Below are positions 37,501-51,600 of a stretch of 64,000 bases of DNA, in pieces. The translations under genes and the position numbers were made by a program. The DNA comes from Eopsaltria australis (taxonomy: Eukaryota; Chordata; Aves; Passeriformes; Petroicidae). Where the stretch lies: positions 868,001 through 932,000 of the forward strand of contig JAVTVJ010000050.1 of the NCBI GenBank assembly GCA_034509425.1, read 5' to 3'. Positions within the stretch are counted from its first letter, which is position 1. Each line of letters opens with the position of its first letter. The notes below the pieces were generated by a model. It was not told the origin of the DNA, made no database searches, and worked only from the letters and a program-made list of their open reading frames with translations.

Positions 37501-38852
37501 TTTATGGTTGTAGAGAGCTTGGAGAGCAATAACTATGAATAGCGGAATAAGCACGAGTGATGTAATCTGAGAAGCAAAAGAGAGAGACAGAAGAGAGCTT
37601 AAGGCTTAAGTCTGTGGAAAACATTGTGAATGGGTCTGCGAGGGTTTTGACTTTCGATGGTAGATGTGGGATTTTACCCATTAGTTTTGGTAAAATCAAA
37701 CAAATGTGCAAGTTTCCTTTTATTTTCCCGAAACAGAAAATAAACCATCAGTGGGTAGCTGAGTGAGGGAAGTCTGGGTTCTGTAACTTGTTCTGTCTTC
37801 CAAATCCTTTCTCTCCTGCAGCATCTGCAGCTTCTCTTTGGGACCTGTGGCTTTCTGAGTGTCTCCTGTTTCCTTCACTCCTTGTTCTTCTCCCTGATGC
37901 AGCACTGATCCCTAAATATTCCTGCATCAGCCCGCCCTTTATCTTCCTTTTTCTGATTTTCATGCTAGTTGGACAAAGTCAGAATGTATTGTGGCTGGTG
38001 TAGATCTATGTGAACTCTTCCTGCTTTTCCTCACTGGAGTGCTAATTTTGGTCTCTCTTCTACTCAGCCTCTGATTTTCATTTCTGAAAATTAATTTTGC
38101 AGCAACAACACTTCTTCAAGTTTGGTTGCACAGCAGAATCTGAGATAGAGTGAGACTGAGAAAAAACAGCTAAAAAAAGTCTCGCTCTTCCTCAGTTCAC
38201 TCCAGATTTTTTTTAAGTATTTTTAGACTCCACATAAATGAGTTAAAGTGGAAGTGGTGTATTTTTCTCCATTTTCTTATCTTAAGCAAACATCTAGTAG
38301 TATAAACCAATGTATCGTGTTCTATTTAACTTGTTATTTAATAAATCACAAACTATATTAAATACTGGAAAAAACTTCAGATGACTTCAAAAATACAGCT
38401 CTCTGTGGAGAATATTAAATGTATGTCTATATTCCACACTTCCATGTGCTTTCTGAAAAATTTCACTGTGTTTTTCAGGTTTTCACCAGCTTTTCTTAAT
38501 AATTAGATGGTGCAGAGTATTGACCTTTTCTCTAGCCAGTGCTACAGAATCAGCACTATGTGAAGAATTTTCTTCTGTGGTATTTCACTGTGTTTCTTAT
38601 TTTCCATGTGTTTTGGATGGGCAGACTGGGCAGTACTCTGATTTTTCTGATAAAAAATGATTTCACTAATTTATCCGGATAGACGCTTGAATTAGTTTAC
38701 ATATGAACAGAGTGCTGCTTATCATCCTAAACTTACTGCAGTTACCTTTTAGATATTAAAACTATTTGTTCACATTATTGCCAGCTCTGAAGATTCCCCT
38801 TACTTTGTGATGTAGCTATGTTTTATCTCTGGCCAATCATTCCAGCTGGGAA

Positions 38853-38865
38853 TTTTTTTTTTTTT
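38853..38865. repeat. Poly(T) run
   Basis: T13 in intron 2. Confidence 0.85.
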
Positions 38866-39324
38866 CAATTTCATTATGTTAAAACCTTGTGTTTTTGTCC
38901 CATAAGATAAAATTTATTATTAATAAAAGCTGTGCCTTTCCCTGCTCCTTCTGGCAGTCTAGCTATGAGTGGGATTTCTTGCTCATGTTTCTCAGGTTGT
39001 GAGCTCCTGTGTTCTTCTCTTGGGCTCTGGGAGCAGGTTTGGGGCATTTGAAGGCATTTTTCTAAAAAGTGGAAACACTACTGTTCCAGTTTTGTGAACA
39101 TCCTTCCCCAGCGTCTCACATCAAGGCAGGCAGAGCTAAGGCTTTGAAGTATAATCCAGCAGGCAGAGTTATCTCTATCTTTATTTTTAGATATATCATG
39201 CGTTTGTGTGTCAGGGTTACCCAGGTCCCATCTCTGATGAAGAGTTGAGATACAGGAATTGCTCATCTTAATCTTGGTCATTCAAAGCTCTCAAGTTGAA
39301 ATGAAGAAATTTCCACTGATGAGG

Positions 39325-39339
39325 TTTTTTTTTTTTTTT
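39325..39339. repeat. Poly(T) run
   Basis: T15 in intron 2. Confidence 0.9.
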
Positions 39340-41422
39340 GTAGTATGACTTGAATCTTGATGTTAAAAATAGCATGCCTTACATTTTACATCAACAGTTG
39401 AACCTTGAGTTAATAGTAAATCCAAGTATTTAGGATACAGTGCAAGTGTAGCTGCATCAGCTTTTAATAGTTATTTCTACAACTGTACTCTAATGTAAAC
39501 ATGGAAATTAATTAGAATTCCTTGTTTACAGCTTGTGTAGAAACAGCAATGCATTGAGGAGTGGTTTTGACAGCTAATAGGCAAAATCATCCACTTTTTG
39601 AAAAATGTAATGGTGGAATATCTCAATGAGATGTTTTGTTTCAAGGTGTTGCTGTTACAGAAGTACAGGAAAGCTTGTGACCTTCTCTCTGAGCTACCTG
39701 TTGCTGGCTATATTCTCCACAGGGCTATTCAATAAGTCATTGTGTTTGCTTCTCTTTTTAGTTAAGGCACCAGAAAATAATTACCTGTCCCAGCTGCACC
39801 CTTGCAGCCTCCCAGGAGTGGTGGGTGAGCTAATGGAGCAGAGGCAGAGGTGTGCAGGATTTCCTTGTGGGCTTTGCTGTAGTCCCAGGAGATGCTGCAT
39901 TTAGCCTTGAGTGGCACCTTCACAGCTTGCTGGGGGATTTGCTGCTGCCTCCTTAATCACTGGGATTTAAACACTCCCTTCTTGTCTGGAGATCTGCATG
40001 CATAGAAACGCTTTGGTTCCCTTCAAGTTAAGACATTTTTATTCTGTTTTGACAGTGCAATTATCTATGTAATGTAACTGTTCATATTGATTAGAAAACA
40101 TTGCGAGGAAATGGGTGTTTGTGGGGTAAATTTCTTCCTTAAGTTTGTAGTAGCAGAGAATGCCTTGCTTCTGTCTTGCTCGATTTTTAATTTTTTTTGA
40201 AAATATGGATAAAAATGTGTAGTGGAACACTTAGCAGAGTAAGTTCAGAAAACTGCGTGTAATGCCTGTTTTAACCCTGGTAATTTAAATTAAAATAGGC
40301 TAGGTAAATTTGGTTTAATGCGGCATTACTATGGAAAAATTCAACTAGTTGGTTTCATGCATTTTAATTTAGTTGCACAATAGTGACTGGCATAACTTTG
40401 TGTATTTTTTGTTGTTTCTAGCAGGTTAGGACTATTCAAGATAAATATGAAAACTTATAGTTGTAATAACTTTTTTTAATAAGCAAATTATTGTAATCCT
40501 AAGGACATAGCCATTTACTGAAATGATTTTATTGAATATCTTCTGAAATTAGAGTGTAATCACAGCACTGCATTATTCATGGAGAAAAAAACTATAAGCA
40601 CAATGCAAAGCCTAGGAAAATTATTTATATTTTAAATGAGAGAGAAAACTGAAAGGGGAAGGGCTCAGTGAAGCTCTTGGGTTTCTCAGGAAAGCTGGGA
40701 CCACAGCAGCCCCAACCCCATGCGCAGGTCAGGCAGAGCTGCACTTTCTGCATTTCCAAATATTTGACGAAACAGTTGCAGAGCTCAGTGTCAGTAAAAG
40801 AATTAAGTTTCCTAGTATTTTGTCTCAATGTCTTCTGCAGCAAGCTTGTTATACAACTTTCTGGAAGATTTGCTTTAATGGGATTGTGTGGGTTTTTTTG
40901 TTGTTAAATTTTGATGTTGTGGGAAGCTACTGGATTTTCAGTTCTGGGTTTTGAAGCACTCTAAAATAGATGCCTGGAAATTGGATGCAACCTTTTAATT
41001 TTGCTATGTCAAAATGATTAATGTTGTTTCGAAGTAGTTACTCATAGGGACACATTCTGCTTATGCTGAACATTGTAGATAAAAATATACTCTGTAACTT
41101 ACACGTGGGACACTCGAAAATCTGAAATGTAACTATTTTTCCTGTTGGTTTTTTGAACTGGAACTGTGTCACTCCTAATTTCCCCGAACTCTTGGGAACT
41201 TGGGATGCTCTGTGCTGCCTCTGTTTTGCTTTCTCTTAATTGGACAGTCTTCACTTTATGTAATTGTATCTTATGCAATCAAGTGTTTACTTTCCTTATG
41301 TTTATCACCGAAGAACTTGGGAGCGTTCTGTTACCTCAGTATCTTTTTGACACTGTAAAATAAGGGGCAAGAAATCAGTGGAAAAGATTGAGTTAAGTAA
41401 AACATTTCTGTATTCTGTGCAG

Positions 41423-41460
41423 TCGTAGAGAGTTGGAAAAAACACTTTGAAATCATGTAG
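41423..41460. mobile_element. Possible CR1 LINE remnant (3'-end-like)
   Basis: The stretch TCGTAGAGAGTTGGAAAA and the following ACACTTTGAAATCAT resemble the usual avian CR1 3'-terminal motif of the type TCATAGAAT..TTGGAAAAGACC..AAGATCAT, read in reverse orientation. A second faint echo is at 42081-42120. The match is short and from memory, with no extended alignment. Confidence 0.25.
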
Positions 41461-41665
41461 GCAGCATAATGTCTGACTTTTCCCTCACAGTTTTATTCAT
41501 ACTGAATAAATTCTTAAAATGTATTTTTTTCTGGGATTAACTGAAGTCAACCAAGGCCTCTCTTTTCTTAACTGAAATTCACAGGTTCCATTCTGATAAT
41601 TTCAGACAATGAGAAAACAGTAATTTTTTTCCCACTTATTTTTAATAATATTGTTTGGGCACAGA

Positions 41666-41684
41666 TTTTTTTTTTTTTTTTTTT
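41666..41684. repeat. Poly(T) run
   Basis: T19 in intron 2. Confidence 0.9.
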
Positions 41685-43580
41685 ACTGAGTGCAGAAGGT
41701 AAAGTTATATATAGTTAGGTAGAGAAAGTAGAAATATTCTAGATATATTATTCCTTACCAAAGAAAGTATGTTCCCTTCATGGATAATGCTGCAAACAGA
41801 AAAGGAAGTTTAGTATCTGTTAGAAGAGCAAATATTGGAATCATGTCTGTGTGATTCTGTGATACTGTTTTGGAAGTAGAATATGGGTATTTTCAATAAA
41901 CAATGAAGAAAAATCCCAGAGGATATCCTGTGAGAAACTATGGGAAACATGAATTTATATAACTTATTTATAATTATTACTGGGAGGAGTGATCTGATAA
42001 GTTGTACTTCAGAAATTTGCTTTAATGTAGCCGAACGTGAGAGAGTCCCGCAGGAGTCAGAGTTTAGATTGTATCTGTAAAATTGGAAAAGGACTTGAAA
42101 GTCGATTAGTTAAATTACCTTAGTATGGTTGGGGATGTTTCTGTGGCAAAAAGACAAATGCAGCCAATGACTAAAAAAAAGGAAAGTGAAATGTAAGTGA
42201 TAAAGGGGACTTCCAAATCTGATAAGAGTGTTATTAAAATAGTATCTCCCATGCTGGTGCCTTTACTTCATGAAGGATGTGGAGTTCTTGGGAAGAGCTT
42301 AAAATTGAAAGGAAGCCACAGGAGTTGTCCCAGGTTCAGAAGAGGCATGTCCAGCTGTGGTTTCAAGACCATGTAGAGGTGGTGCTGTGTGAGAAACATA
42401 CCTAAAAACGAGGGCAGGCATGAGATTGGCTTCCTTAGCATTAGAGATACTTTATTTGAAATAATTTGTTGGGAAAGAGGAAGCCTCATTTAAGCAATCT
42501 TAGGGAGGTGCAGGTTTATTTTTAAACCATATTTCAGTCCACCTGAAGATTCAGCTTTCCTGACACAGGTGTGTGTGCTCAGGGTCCCCACTGTGGCCTT
42601 GGGAAGCACAAAGTCTGATGCAGGTGCTGCAAATTCTTCCTTTTCCTACCCTGAACATTTTTATGTATTTGCAATTCCATGTTGGTGTTTGAAGCCTTGA
42701 ATCCTTTCAGCCCCGTGTCTGCCCACGGGCGTCAGAGAGGTGGGGAAGTGTGGGGGTTGACTTTTGGTTTTGGTTTTTTCCCTTATGAGAATGTGCTGCT
42801 TATTTTGTCTCTGCTTTCACTTCCTCCTGAGGCGTCAAAGATCGGGCAGGTCTGAGGTGATGTCAGAAGATCCTCTTTTGGGCCAGACTGGTTGGTTCTC
42901 ACGTGATGCAGATAAAGTTAGCTGAAGAGCTTGAGATAGGAAACTCTTTCATTATGGACTGCTAGGCTTGTTTCTGCCTTCTCGTTCACAGGGCATTCTT
43001 GACCTCTTTGGGTTATTAGAGGAGACTTCTTATGAGCAGTTCTCTGTCCTTGCAGGAGTCCTGGGTGTTCAATCTCATCTCATTTCAAATTGTGACCTTC
43101 AGAAATAAGTGTTTAATTCCAAATTTAATCTCAACACTAAAGCATATGGAGAAGCAGATTGGCTTATGGTGCATTGAGAGGCAGACTGAAGTATTCAGCT
43201 ATCCTCTCTGGCCTCAAATTCTTCAAAATACTCACCAAATATCTGTGTTTCCTGACTGTTCCATGCTGTTCCTCACTGCTAGCCCAGGTCAGAGCTCTGG
43301 TTCTGAAGTCTTTTCTGTAGAGGGAGACATGTATGTGGCTGAGGAGGTGGCTGACTGGATTTAGTGCTATTCTGTGGTAATGGATCTCTGCTTTGTAAGA
43401 AACATCAAAATTTCACCTTTGTGTGGGTAATTCAAATCAGTAGAGTTTGAGTGCATTAGTATCTCCTAATGAAACCAAATAGTTCTCTTCAATTCCATTC
43501 ATTCTGGACCTTATCTCTCCTGATATGTCTCACTAGTTGCCAAGCAACCTCAACAGTAGTTCTGCACATCCGGCAGCATT

Positions 43581-43594
43581 AAAAAAAAAAAAAA
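43581..43594. repeat. Poly(A) run
   Basis: A14 in intron 2. Confidence 0.85.
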
Positions 43595-45451
43595 GTGAGT
43601 AGTTGTTGCTGAAAATAAGATGCCTTCTGCTGACATGAATGAAGAGACTTACGAGAGAAGGAAATGGGGAGTGGCAAGTTTGGAGCTGATGCTCTGAAAA
43701 AGCTAATAATATTTAGCACTTAAGTAGTGCTTTTTATTTTCCAAACTAATCAAACAATCGTGAGATTATTAAATAAAGTGTATTTTTTTCCTTTCAGTGA
43801 GTGATGCACAATTACGTTTATGCTTCCTAGAGCAGAGGGCAGGATTTAATCCCAAGAGTGAAGGAGTTTAGTATATGTATTTCTTTCTCTGACCTGTATT
43901 GACTTCCCATGTTTCTAGTTGGACTGCGGATTATCTGGAGGGTTTGTGAAGATTTTTCTATGTGTGTTTGCTGATACATAGCCAACACTGTTTATTTCAT
44001 GCAGATGCACCTGCAGTGTGTTGGCTTTCTTTAAAATGTTTATCACCTGCAAGGCCTTCCAAACTAAAAGAATGAAAGATTGTGTATAGGTCGTTTGTTT
44101 CTTGATAATGCTGTAATGCTTATAAAGCAATAAATAGAACTTATTTTTATATTCTGTCTTCTGTGTGAAAGGTGATCTGAGAAGCAAACAAGCTATCATA
44201 GCAAAGGAGTTCATAATGGAAGTGAAAGTTGATTTGGGATAATGATTCTGGATTTAGGTTATTAAGGAAAACTTTGTGTTTCATGTAGACTGATCAAAGC
44301 AACGTTATTGAGGATACACTGAAGTTAGAAAGTATCTGAGTTAAGATTGCCATAATTTGAGTTCTTTTAAATTTAGAACACCATTGCCAATGACTGCCTA
44401 TATAAAAAGGTAATTTTAAATCCTTTAACTAACTCCTAAAAAGCAGTTGTAATTCTTATGTGTTTTTTTTTACAGCAGGTTCTGGCACTGTGAGCACTCA
44501 CTTTCCCTGTCACAGTGTCCCTGGAATTACCAGGCTGTGTGTCATTAAGAGACACCAGAGAACTGAGCTGTCCTACAAGGTCTGGTTTGGGGGACTGTTG
44601 GTCCCACTCACTGTTCAATCCTTTCCTTCCCACTCATTTTGTTCCTGAAGAAGGTGGTCTTAGAAAGATGCTTATTCCTTTTCTGAGAGAGGGTAGTAAA
44701 GAAGGGATGTGCTGCAAATGTGTCAGAAATGGGGATGTGTCAATTTATACACAAAGTGGGATGTGTTGTGAGTTACACACAGATCCACGTGTTGGACATG
44801 CTGTAGTGAGGCTTTTTACTCACATTTTTACATGCTTTGTGCTCAGCCTGTGGTTACACACTGCATCTCCAATGGGTGTTTTGACACTGCTCAGGGTAAA
44901 ATGAACAAAGTGAAGCAGGATTATTTAGGAGGCATTTGCTGTGTGATGCAGATAAACACAAAATAAATGGAGGCAAATCCTTGCAAGGCAGCTTCCTGCC
45001 CTCCTGCTTCCACAGAGGGGAAGGTGTTTTACAGGTAGAGTGGTGCTTGGAGCTGTTACTCACAGAATATACACATTTTGAATCACTCTGTGTGTTCATC
45101 TGCATCACAGACCCAGAGGAGTGCCTGCCTGACAGGAGCTGGGTTTTGCTGTGTGTGAGAGGTGGTGAATTACTCTCTAATTGCAGCTGTAGTGAATTTG
45201 AGTCACCTGGTTGTTGCTTTTAATGTGAGGACTAGAAACAATACTAGATCATTCTAGGTTTAGGATAAATTGTATTGAGGAAGGCAAACAAAAGAACTAT
45301 ACTTGCAAATGGTTAAAACACAATGAAAAAGCATCCCAGTGTTATGTAGTATTTTTACCACGTTCAACTTCTAAGGTTTATTTGTGTTGGACTAAAATTT
45401 CTTTTGACATTCTGCAGCTAATAGAGGTAATTTAGAGATAGAAAAATAGTC

Positions 45452-45480
45452 TATGTGTGTGTCTGTGTGTGTGATGTGTA
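45452..45480. repeat. TG-rich microsatellite
   Basis: Imperfect TG repeat interrupted by TC and GA. Confidence 0.75.
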
Positions 45481-45648
45481 TACAAAAACTGTTTGTAGTG
45501 GTGATATTTTTATCCTCGTCTTCTAAGAGAAAAAGACCAGTCCTGGTTCATGCTTTTTTTGTAATGCATAAAATACGTGGATTTTGGCAGCTGCCTCTTG
45601 CCTCTAGGCTTGTAAGTAGGTTTGTCCATGCAAGATGTGGGTAATTAC

Positions 45649-45695
45649 TATATGTATATATATATATATATGTATATATAATGTGTGTGTGTGTG
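45649..45695. repeat. Compound TA/TG microsatellite
   Basis: A TA repeat with two TG interruptions runs into a TG repeat ending near 45695. A further short TA run is at 45745-45755. This is a typical length-polymorphic locus. Confidence 0.9.
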
Positions 45696-48600
45696 ATGCG
45701 TTAGTTGCTGCACCAGTATTGCCATGTAAACTTGGTTGCCCTTTTATATATATATGTATTCTCTGTATATCTAGTTTTAAAAGGGTAAATATTATAAACT
45801 GGTTGCTCAAGAGCAGCACGCTATAAAAAAAGTAATAAGCACATCAGTAAAAGTGTTGGAGGTAGTAATAAAACTGCACTATAATCCTTCCACCAATTTA
45901 TTGAACTCTAACTATAGTTATCTATGACAATTAACTGCTGCATATTGTACATTAACCCTCTGTAAGGAGCTGAACATTCAGTGATACTCAATATGACCTC
46001 AGTGCCTTAAACTTTAGGTTTTCAAGCAAATGTGTCGTCTAATATGGTAATACAGTTTGCTTGTTGCTTTTTGTCTTTTTGTCCATCTTTCAGCAAAATA
46101 AGACACCCCTTTACTTTGGGGAGATCATCTTTGTCACAAAAATAAACATCCTTTTTGCAAAACGAAAGTAAACACATGACTTATTTCAGATTTTTCAGCA
46201 GTGTCTTTAAAAGTAATAATACTGCAAAACGTGATAAACATTTAATCGTTGCCATATCTGCTCCTTTGGAACACTCAACTCTTGTGCCCTACTGGGTGTC
46301 CAGGGGTGGTTTTGATTCCCAGAGCCATTTCCATGTGCTGAGTGTTCACCAGGAGCTGGGCTGTCTGAGCTCAGGAGTGCAGCTGGCAAGTTGTGTACCA
46401 GATGTATTATACTGAAGTGAAATTATAAAGCATAAAGCATTATTTCTTATTAAATGTAAGAAGTCACTCTTAGGCTAAGGTTTAAATTTTCTAAATTCCA
46501 TCTTTCAGAAGATGATGGTTTATATTTAAAATGTCTTAAAGTTTCCTCAGACTACTGAAGTGTGTTGGAAGTTGAGACTACAGCTTTTTTAATTCAGTTG
46601 TTTGTTGCCTTGGCACAGGAGTTTCTGTAGATTTAGTGAGTGTCCCTGATTTCCAAGAAGATCTCTAAAATGGCAAGTAATTACGTTTGAAGTTTGGATC
46701 TCATGATGTCAATACAGATATGTAGTAAAATATTCCAGGGTGTGGTGGTACTTAATCATTAATGATTGAGACTTGGGGCATTTCCTGAATATTAATGCTG
46801 GATATGAATGTTGATTGCCTCTGGTGAAATGATCACCCAGATACTTCTTCTGTCCCCTCTCTTTTTTTATTGATTGCTAATGCAGAAAGGATAAATGCAG
46901 AGCTAGGTCAGACAAATATTTGAAATACTCTGAGGCACAATGCTCAAGACAGAGCACTTGTGCTGCCTTCATACCTTGTGGATTTCATAATTACCATGTT
47001 GTGTGAAAATGGATTTTTTTTTTCCCCTCTAGTGACTTAATCTGTAGTTACACAGCTCAGGCTGTAAGTTGTCCACCAGGATTTCTTCCCTCAGAATCAC
47101 TTGGTAGAATTCAGCATTGTCACAAGCTTCTGGTTTCAAACGATGAAGCTGATGTAGAATTTTCTCTAATTGTGTAACTGCCACTAAGGATAAACTGATA
47201 CGATGCCACACCTTGGATGTACTTTAATACTTAATCTGCCCCTTAGGAAAGGATTGACTAGCTCATGTCAGTGCAGTGCTTTATAAAAAAACTTACTCAT
47301 AAAAATGTTTATGGCTGGGTTTACATTAATGTTTTTAGAGAAATGCAACCTTTTACTGCCAACACCGACTCTTAATAACCTACTAAAATACATAACTTAA
47401 ACATTTCATAAATGTGTTTGGAACACACAGCATGTGCCATTGGTTACATTATGTTCTGTAAGTCTAAACTCCTGAAAAGTCCCTCTTAATTCCTGCACAA
47501 AAGTACAGGAGGAGGTGCCAGTGGATATCATTATGCTGTAGGTACCTTGGTGTTATCTGATTTCCAGGCAGTAAATTCATAGGGTATTTCTGCATATTGT
47601 TTGCATGTGTTGAAAATGCACTCTTGTATCTGGTGGGAATAAATTTGATTTATCTTGCTGTGAAATTTCCCACAGAGAGAGAGGTTTTTCAGCCCTTTAT
47701 GTTAAATATTTGGAAGGAAAACCTTGTCCCTCTTGTATGTCAGTGATTGCTACAGCAGGGTCCATTCTCCCCTTTCTCCTCCCAGTAGCTGGGAAGTATC
47801 TTCTTACCCCATGGCTAAGAAGCTGCTTCTCTTATTTAAATGAAAAAATGTTTCATGTAGTCTGTTTTATGTACCTCATAAATAATATATTTTAGAATGT
47901 TGTAGATACTGATGATTCACCAAATTCCTTTAATCAAATCTGTGGTACTAAGCACACATTTTCTGTAACACAGTGGCATCTGGTCTGCTGAAATTTCTAG
48001 GAAGAGAATTTCTAAGAATCAGTGCAACACTAGTTTAGACCAGTGGTTTGTGTAGTCCAGTATTATGTGTCAGAAATGGCACTTGGGGAGGATTAGGGAA
48101 AAAGTATAAAGAGATTCACTGTGATTCCTCTTCAAGTTCTGCCACTGCCACTTCAGGAAATCCAAGAAGCAAAATGCATAGCAAGTTTTGAAGCTAAGTC
48201 ACATTCAGCATGTTTGTCTGTTTCTTTTAAAAAGCCTAGTACTTGAGTAATCTAAAAAATCCTCATTTTCCTTTTGAAATTTCAAGTTTCCCTTTGTTTC
48301 AAATGGAATGCAAATCCAGTGAAACAGTTGTTTTGCCTGGTTTAATACCTCTGCATTAGCTGGGTGCCACTGAGGTCAGTCAGATTCAGGTAGAAGCAAG
48401 GTATCTCCAGCTTCTCAGAGCTTTTGCTGTGGTTTTGTTGAACCCAAGGTAGCAGCTGGCTGGATCAATAATTGTGCCCAGCCAATACTGTTTAAGTAAT
48501 TTGCAGTGTTATACACACTCTCTTGAGATTATTTCCTTCTGCTGTGTATAAGTTTCTCATTCAAACAATATTATTAATACTTAAAGAACCATATGTTGTG

Positions 48601-51600
48601 AAGGTAATTGGACAGTTATGACAAGGTGCTGTGTATTCTTACTGATGAGCTAAGTATCAGCAAGTAATTTCTCACATAACTTTTGGCCTAACATTCTCAT
48701 TCATTACATACTGTCAGCATGAACTGTGTCTTTTACTTTTTTGTTATCATTTAGAAATGTCAGGTCAGGGCCAGGACATGATAATTGTGCCATTGTCACA
48801 GTTTGACTTAAATTACAACAATATAACTTCCCTTTTATCAGGGGAAATGAAAATAAATGTGCCTATTCAGGTATAATTAATTTCCAATTTTAAGCTCAGT
48901 AAAAGGTCATTCTTCTTACAGGTTGAGTTCAAATATATGTAGATGTTAAGTACAGTGAAGTGAAAGTTTCTTCACATTGTGGCTTCCAGACTTCTTAATA
49001 AGAGCTATTTGGAAATTTTCCAGCGGATTTATGTTGCATTAGGGAAGGCTGTGGTTTGGATCCAGAACTTGTTTGTCCAAAACATCCATGGACCATTCTG
49101 GTTCTAAATGGTTCCTTCCTGGTTAAATAAACTCCCTTGGTACTAAAGGTGGGGTTCCTTGGAGGTCCAGAATCATGGTGGAGTGTGGCCTGAAAGTATT
49201 GTTCTCTTACTATGCATTTTAAGTGAGTGAGAATAATTGTAAATACAATATTCAGGTATGGGAACTGTGCATTGTGTTTTCAGATTAATTTCTACAGCTC
49301 CTGTGTATCAAAGGAAGATTTTTTTCGCCCTTCATAATCCAAAGCAAAATAATTTCAGTAGCAGTACAGAAATTTGTGTTTCTCTCAAAAAATTGACTCC
49401 AGCTTTTCTGTACACAGAGCCCTAGATGTCTAGGGGGAAAAAATAGGTATTTTTGATGTCTTTTAGTTGACAGTGTCTTCTAAGTTAGGCCAGCAAGAAT
49501 ATCAGGTAGACGCTGTTGCCTGAAACAATATTCCCTGACACTGGTTGAAGAATTTTGCTAATGGGTTTAATGTGGTGCTGAGGGTGTCTGTGCTTGGAAG
49601 GAAGTGAGGGTATTTTTGTTGTTGTTGCCTGGTAATATTTGGTGTTTACTTACAAATACTTTTCTTATATCAGCTTCACTTCTGGTAGTGCAAAACTTTT
49701 AATAACTGGAAAAGAAATTAAAATATCTTGTATCATATGAAATATAATTATAGAAATCAGTGTTGGTACTTCAAAGGCAGCTATTGCCTGATATTTGTTG
49801 ATGTCTGGGCCACCGGGGTAATTAGTACAAAAATATCTGAGTTTGGGCTTGTTACCAGTGTGGTGTAGCCTTTGAGACTGATGGCTTTGGTGTCAAGTTG
49901 CTTTTGGAGAATTTCTTTACTGAGAGGTTTGATCCTTTGTGCTTTTGCCTTATGCTTCCTTTTTCCAGTGTTTGCTTTGAAATTCAGCATGGTTCATCTC
50001 TTTTGCATGGCAAGTTGGTTATAAACAATTTCTGTGTTACTTCTGGGCTGTGAAGAGAGTAACTTTGCTTGTCTAAGTGTGTCAGACTATCTGTGTGTAA
50101 ATACACTGGAACTTTACTGAACATATGAGGAAAATATGCTAACAGCCACAATTTTCATTTAGCTTTGCTGAGTTTAAAGTTTAATTTGGCTGTACTTAGA
50201 GACTGCCTTTCTTAAGATGGTAATTTATTGAAGTGATTTTTTGCTCCTGTTACTTTGGAGGACTAAAACTGAGACAACTTTTTCAGAACATGAAACTGGC
50301 CAAAACCACTGACAATTGCACAAGGAAGGTACAGTGGAAAACTTCTCCTCCTGTAATTTTAGAGTTTCAGGAGACTCAGGTGTTGTTTGTAACAATAGGG
50401 GGATTTGAAAATACTAGAAAACAGATTTTAAAACTTACAGGAGAGTCTGTGCTTCCTTGGCTTCTTTGTCTAAAACACTAATCACAGAAGTTTCCCGTGA
50501 GCTGTGTAGGAAATGTGAATAATTTGGTTGTTCACTTAACAAAGTTTATAGATATAAACTATACCTTTTTGTTTTACTTTGAGGGCAGCCTGAACTTGAT
50601 CTGAATGACCTTTGCTGTAACCAAGCCAATGTTACTGTACCTCAGAGCTTTAGGGTCGGAACATGCTAATCTGGAGGGGAAAGTTTTGTGTTCCCTTCCA
50701 GCGATGTTCCAGGAGGTGTTAGAGCAGCTTTGGTGTCTGCAGAGGGCTCAGAGGCACCAGTGACAGGAGGAGACCTTTCATAAGAAAAAGCAGGTGTTGG
50801 TTTAGACCAGCAAGCTTTTTACTGCTGAAATCTTTTTTTAGAATGATGCTAAGACTTGTGCAAGATGTTCCCTGCTGGATTCCCTGTGGTGAGTCTTGCT
50901 TGGTGCCCACAGCAGGGTTTGTCCTAGCTGGTCTGAGCATGCCAGCTATGGGGGGCATTCAGCCCCTCTCTTGTGCCACCTTGAGATTTTGGCATGGTCT
51001 TGTCTCAGTAAAATCTCAGTAGTAAAATCAGTGGTATGGGAGATGCAGAATAAATAGCAGTGAAGTCAGGTTACTTGAGACTGTATGCAGGAGTTTTGAT
51101 TTTCTAATCCAAGTGCTCTTTCAGTGGAACTCACACCAAATTCTGCTTGTTTTAATTCTCGTTGTCTTATGTCATAATCTACTTGCTTCTTACCACATAG
51201 ATATTAATAATAAGTGGTGTGACTGTGGCATTAGCAAACCTTTATAAACGTGAGGCTGTGAAGCTCCATGTGAGCTGCAGTCGGGGAACAGATCTGTGTG
51301 GTTTATTTCTGGTGGATGTTGGTAGGTTTGCTCTGTTGAGGATTACCTGCTCACTGACACTTGTTCCTGAGGTAAGGGAAGATTAATTAGCAGTGATTGG
51401 GGCTCTGGAAAAAATATTTTAAAACCACCCTGAATGGAGAAGAAACTGCTTTGAATTCCAGTTTGGAACAGAATTGAAGTGTGGCTGTGTTTGAATGTGG
51501 AGTAACAGCCCTGATTAACCAGTGGTTTGCTGGAAGCTGTGAGGACACAGTGAAGCTCACAAGATAGAGGACATTCCTTATTTTTAAGGTGGCACAGTGT

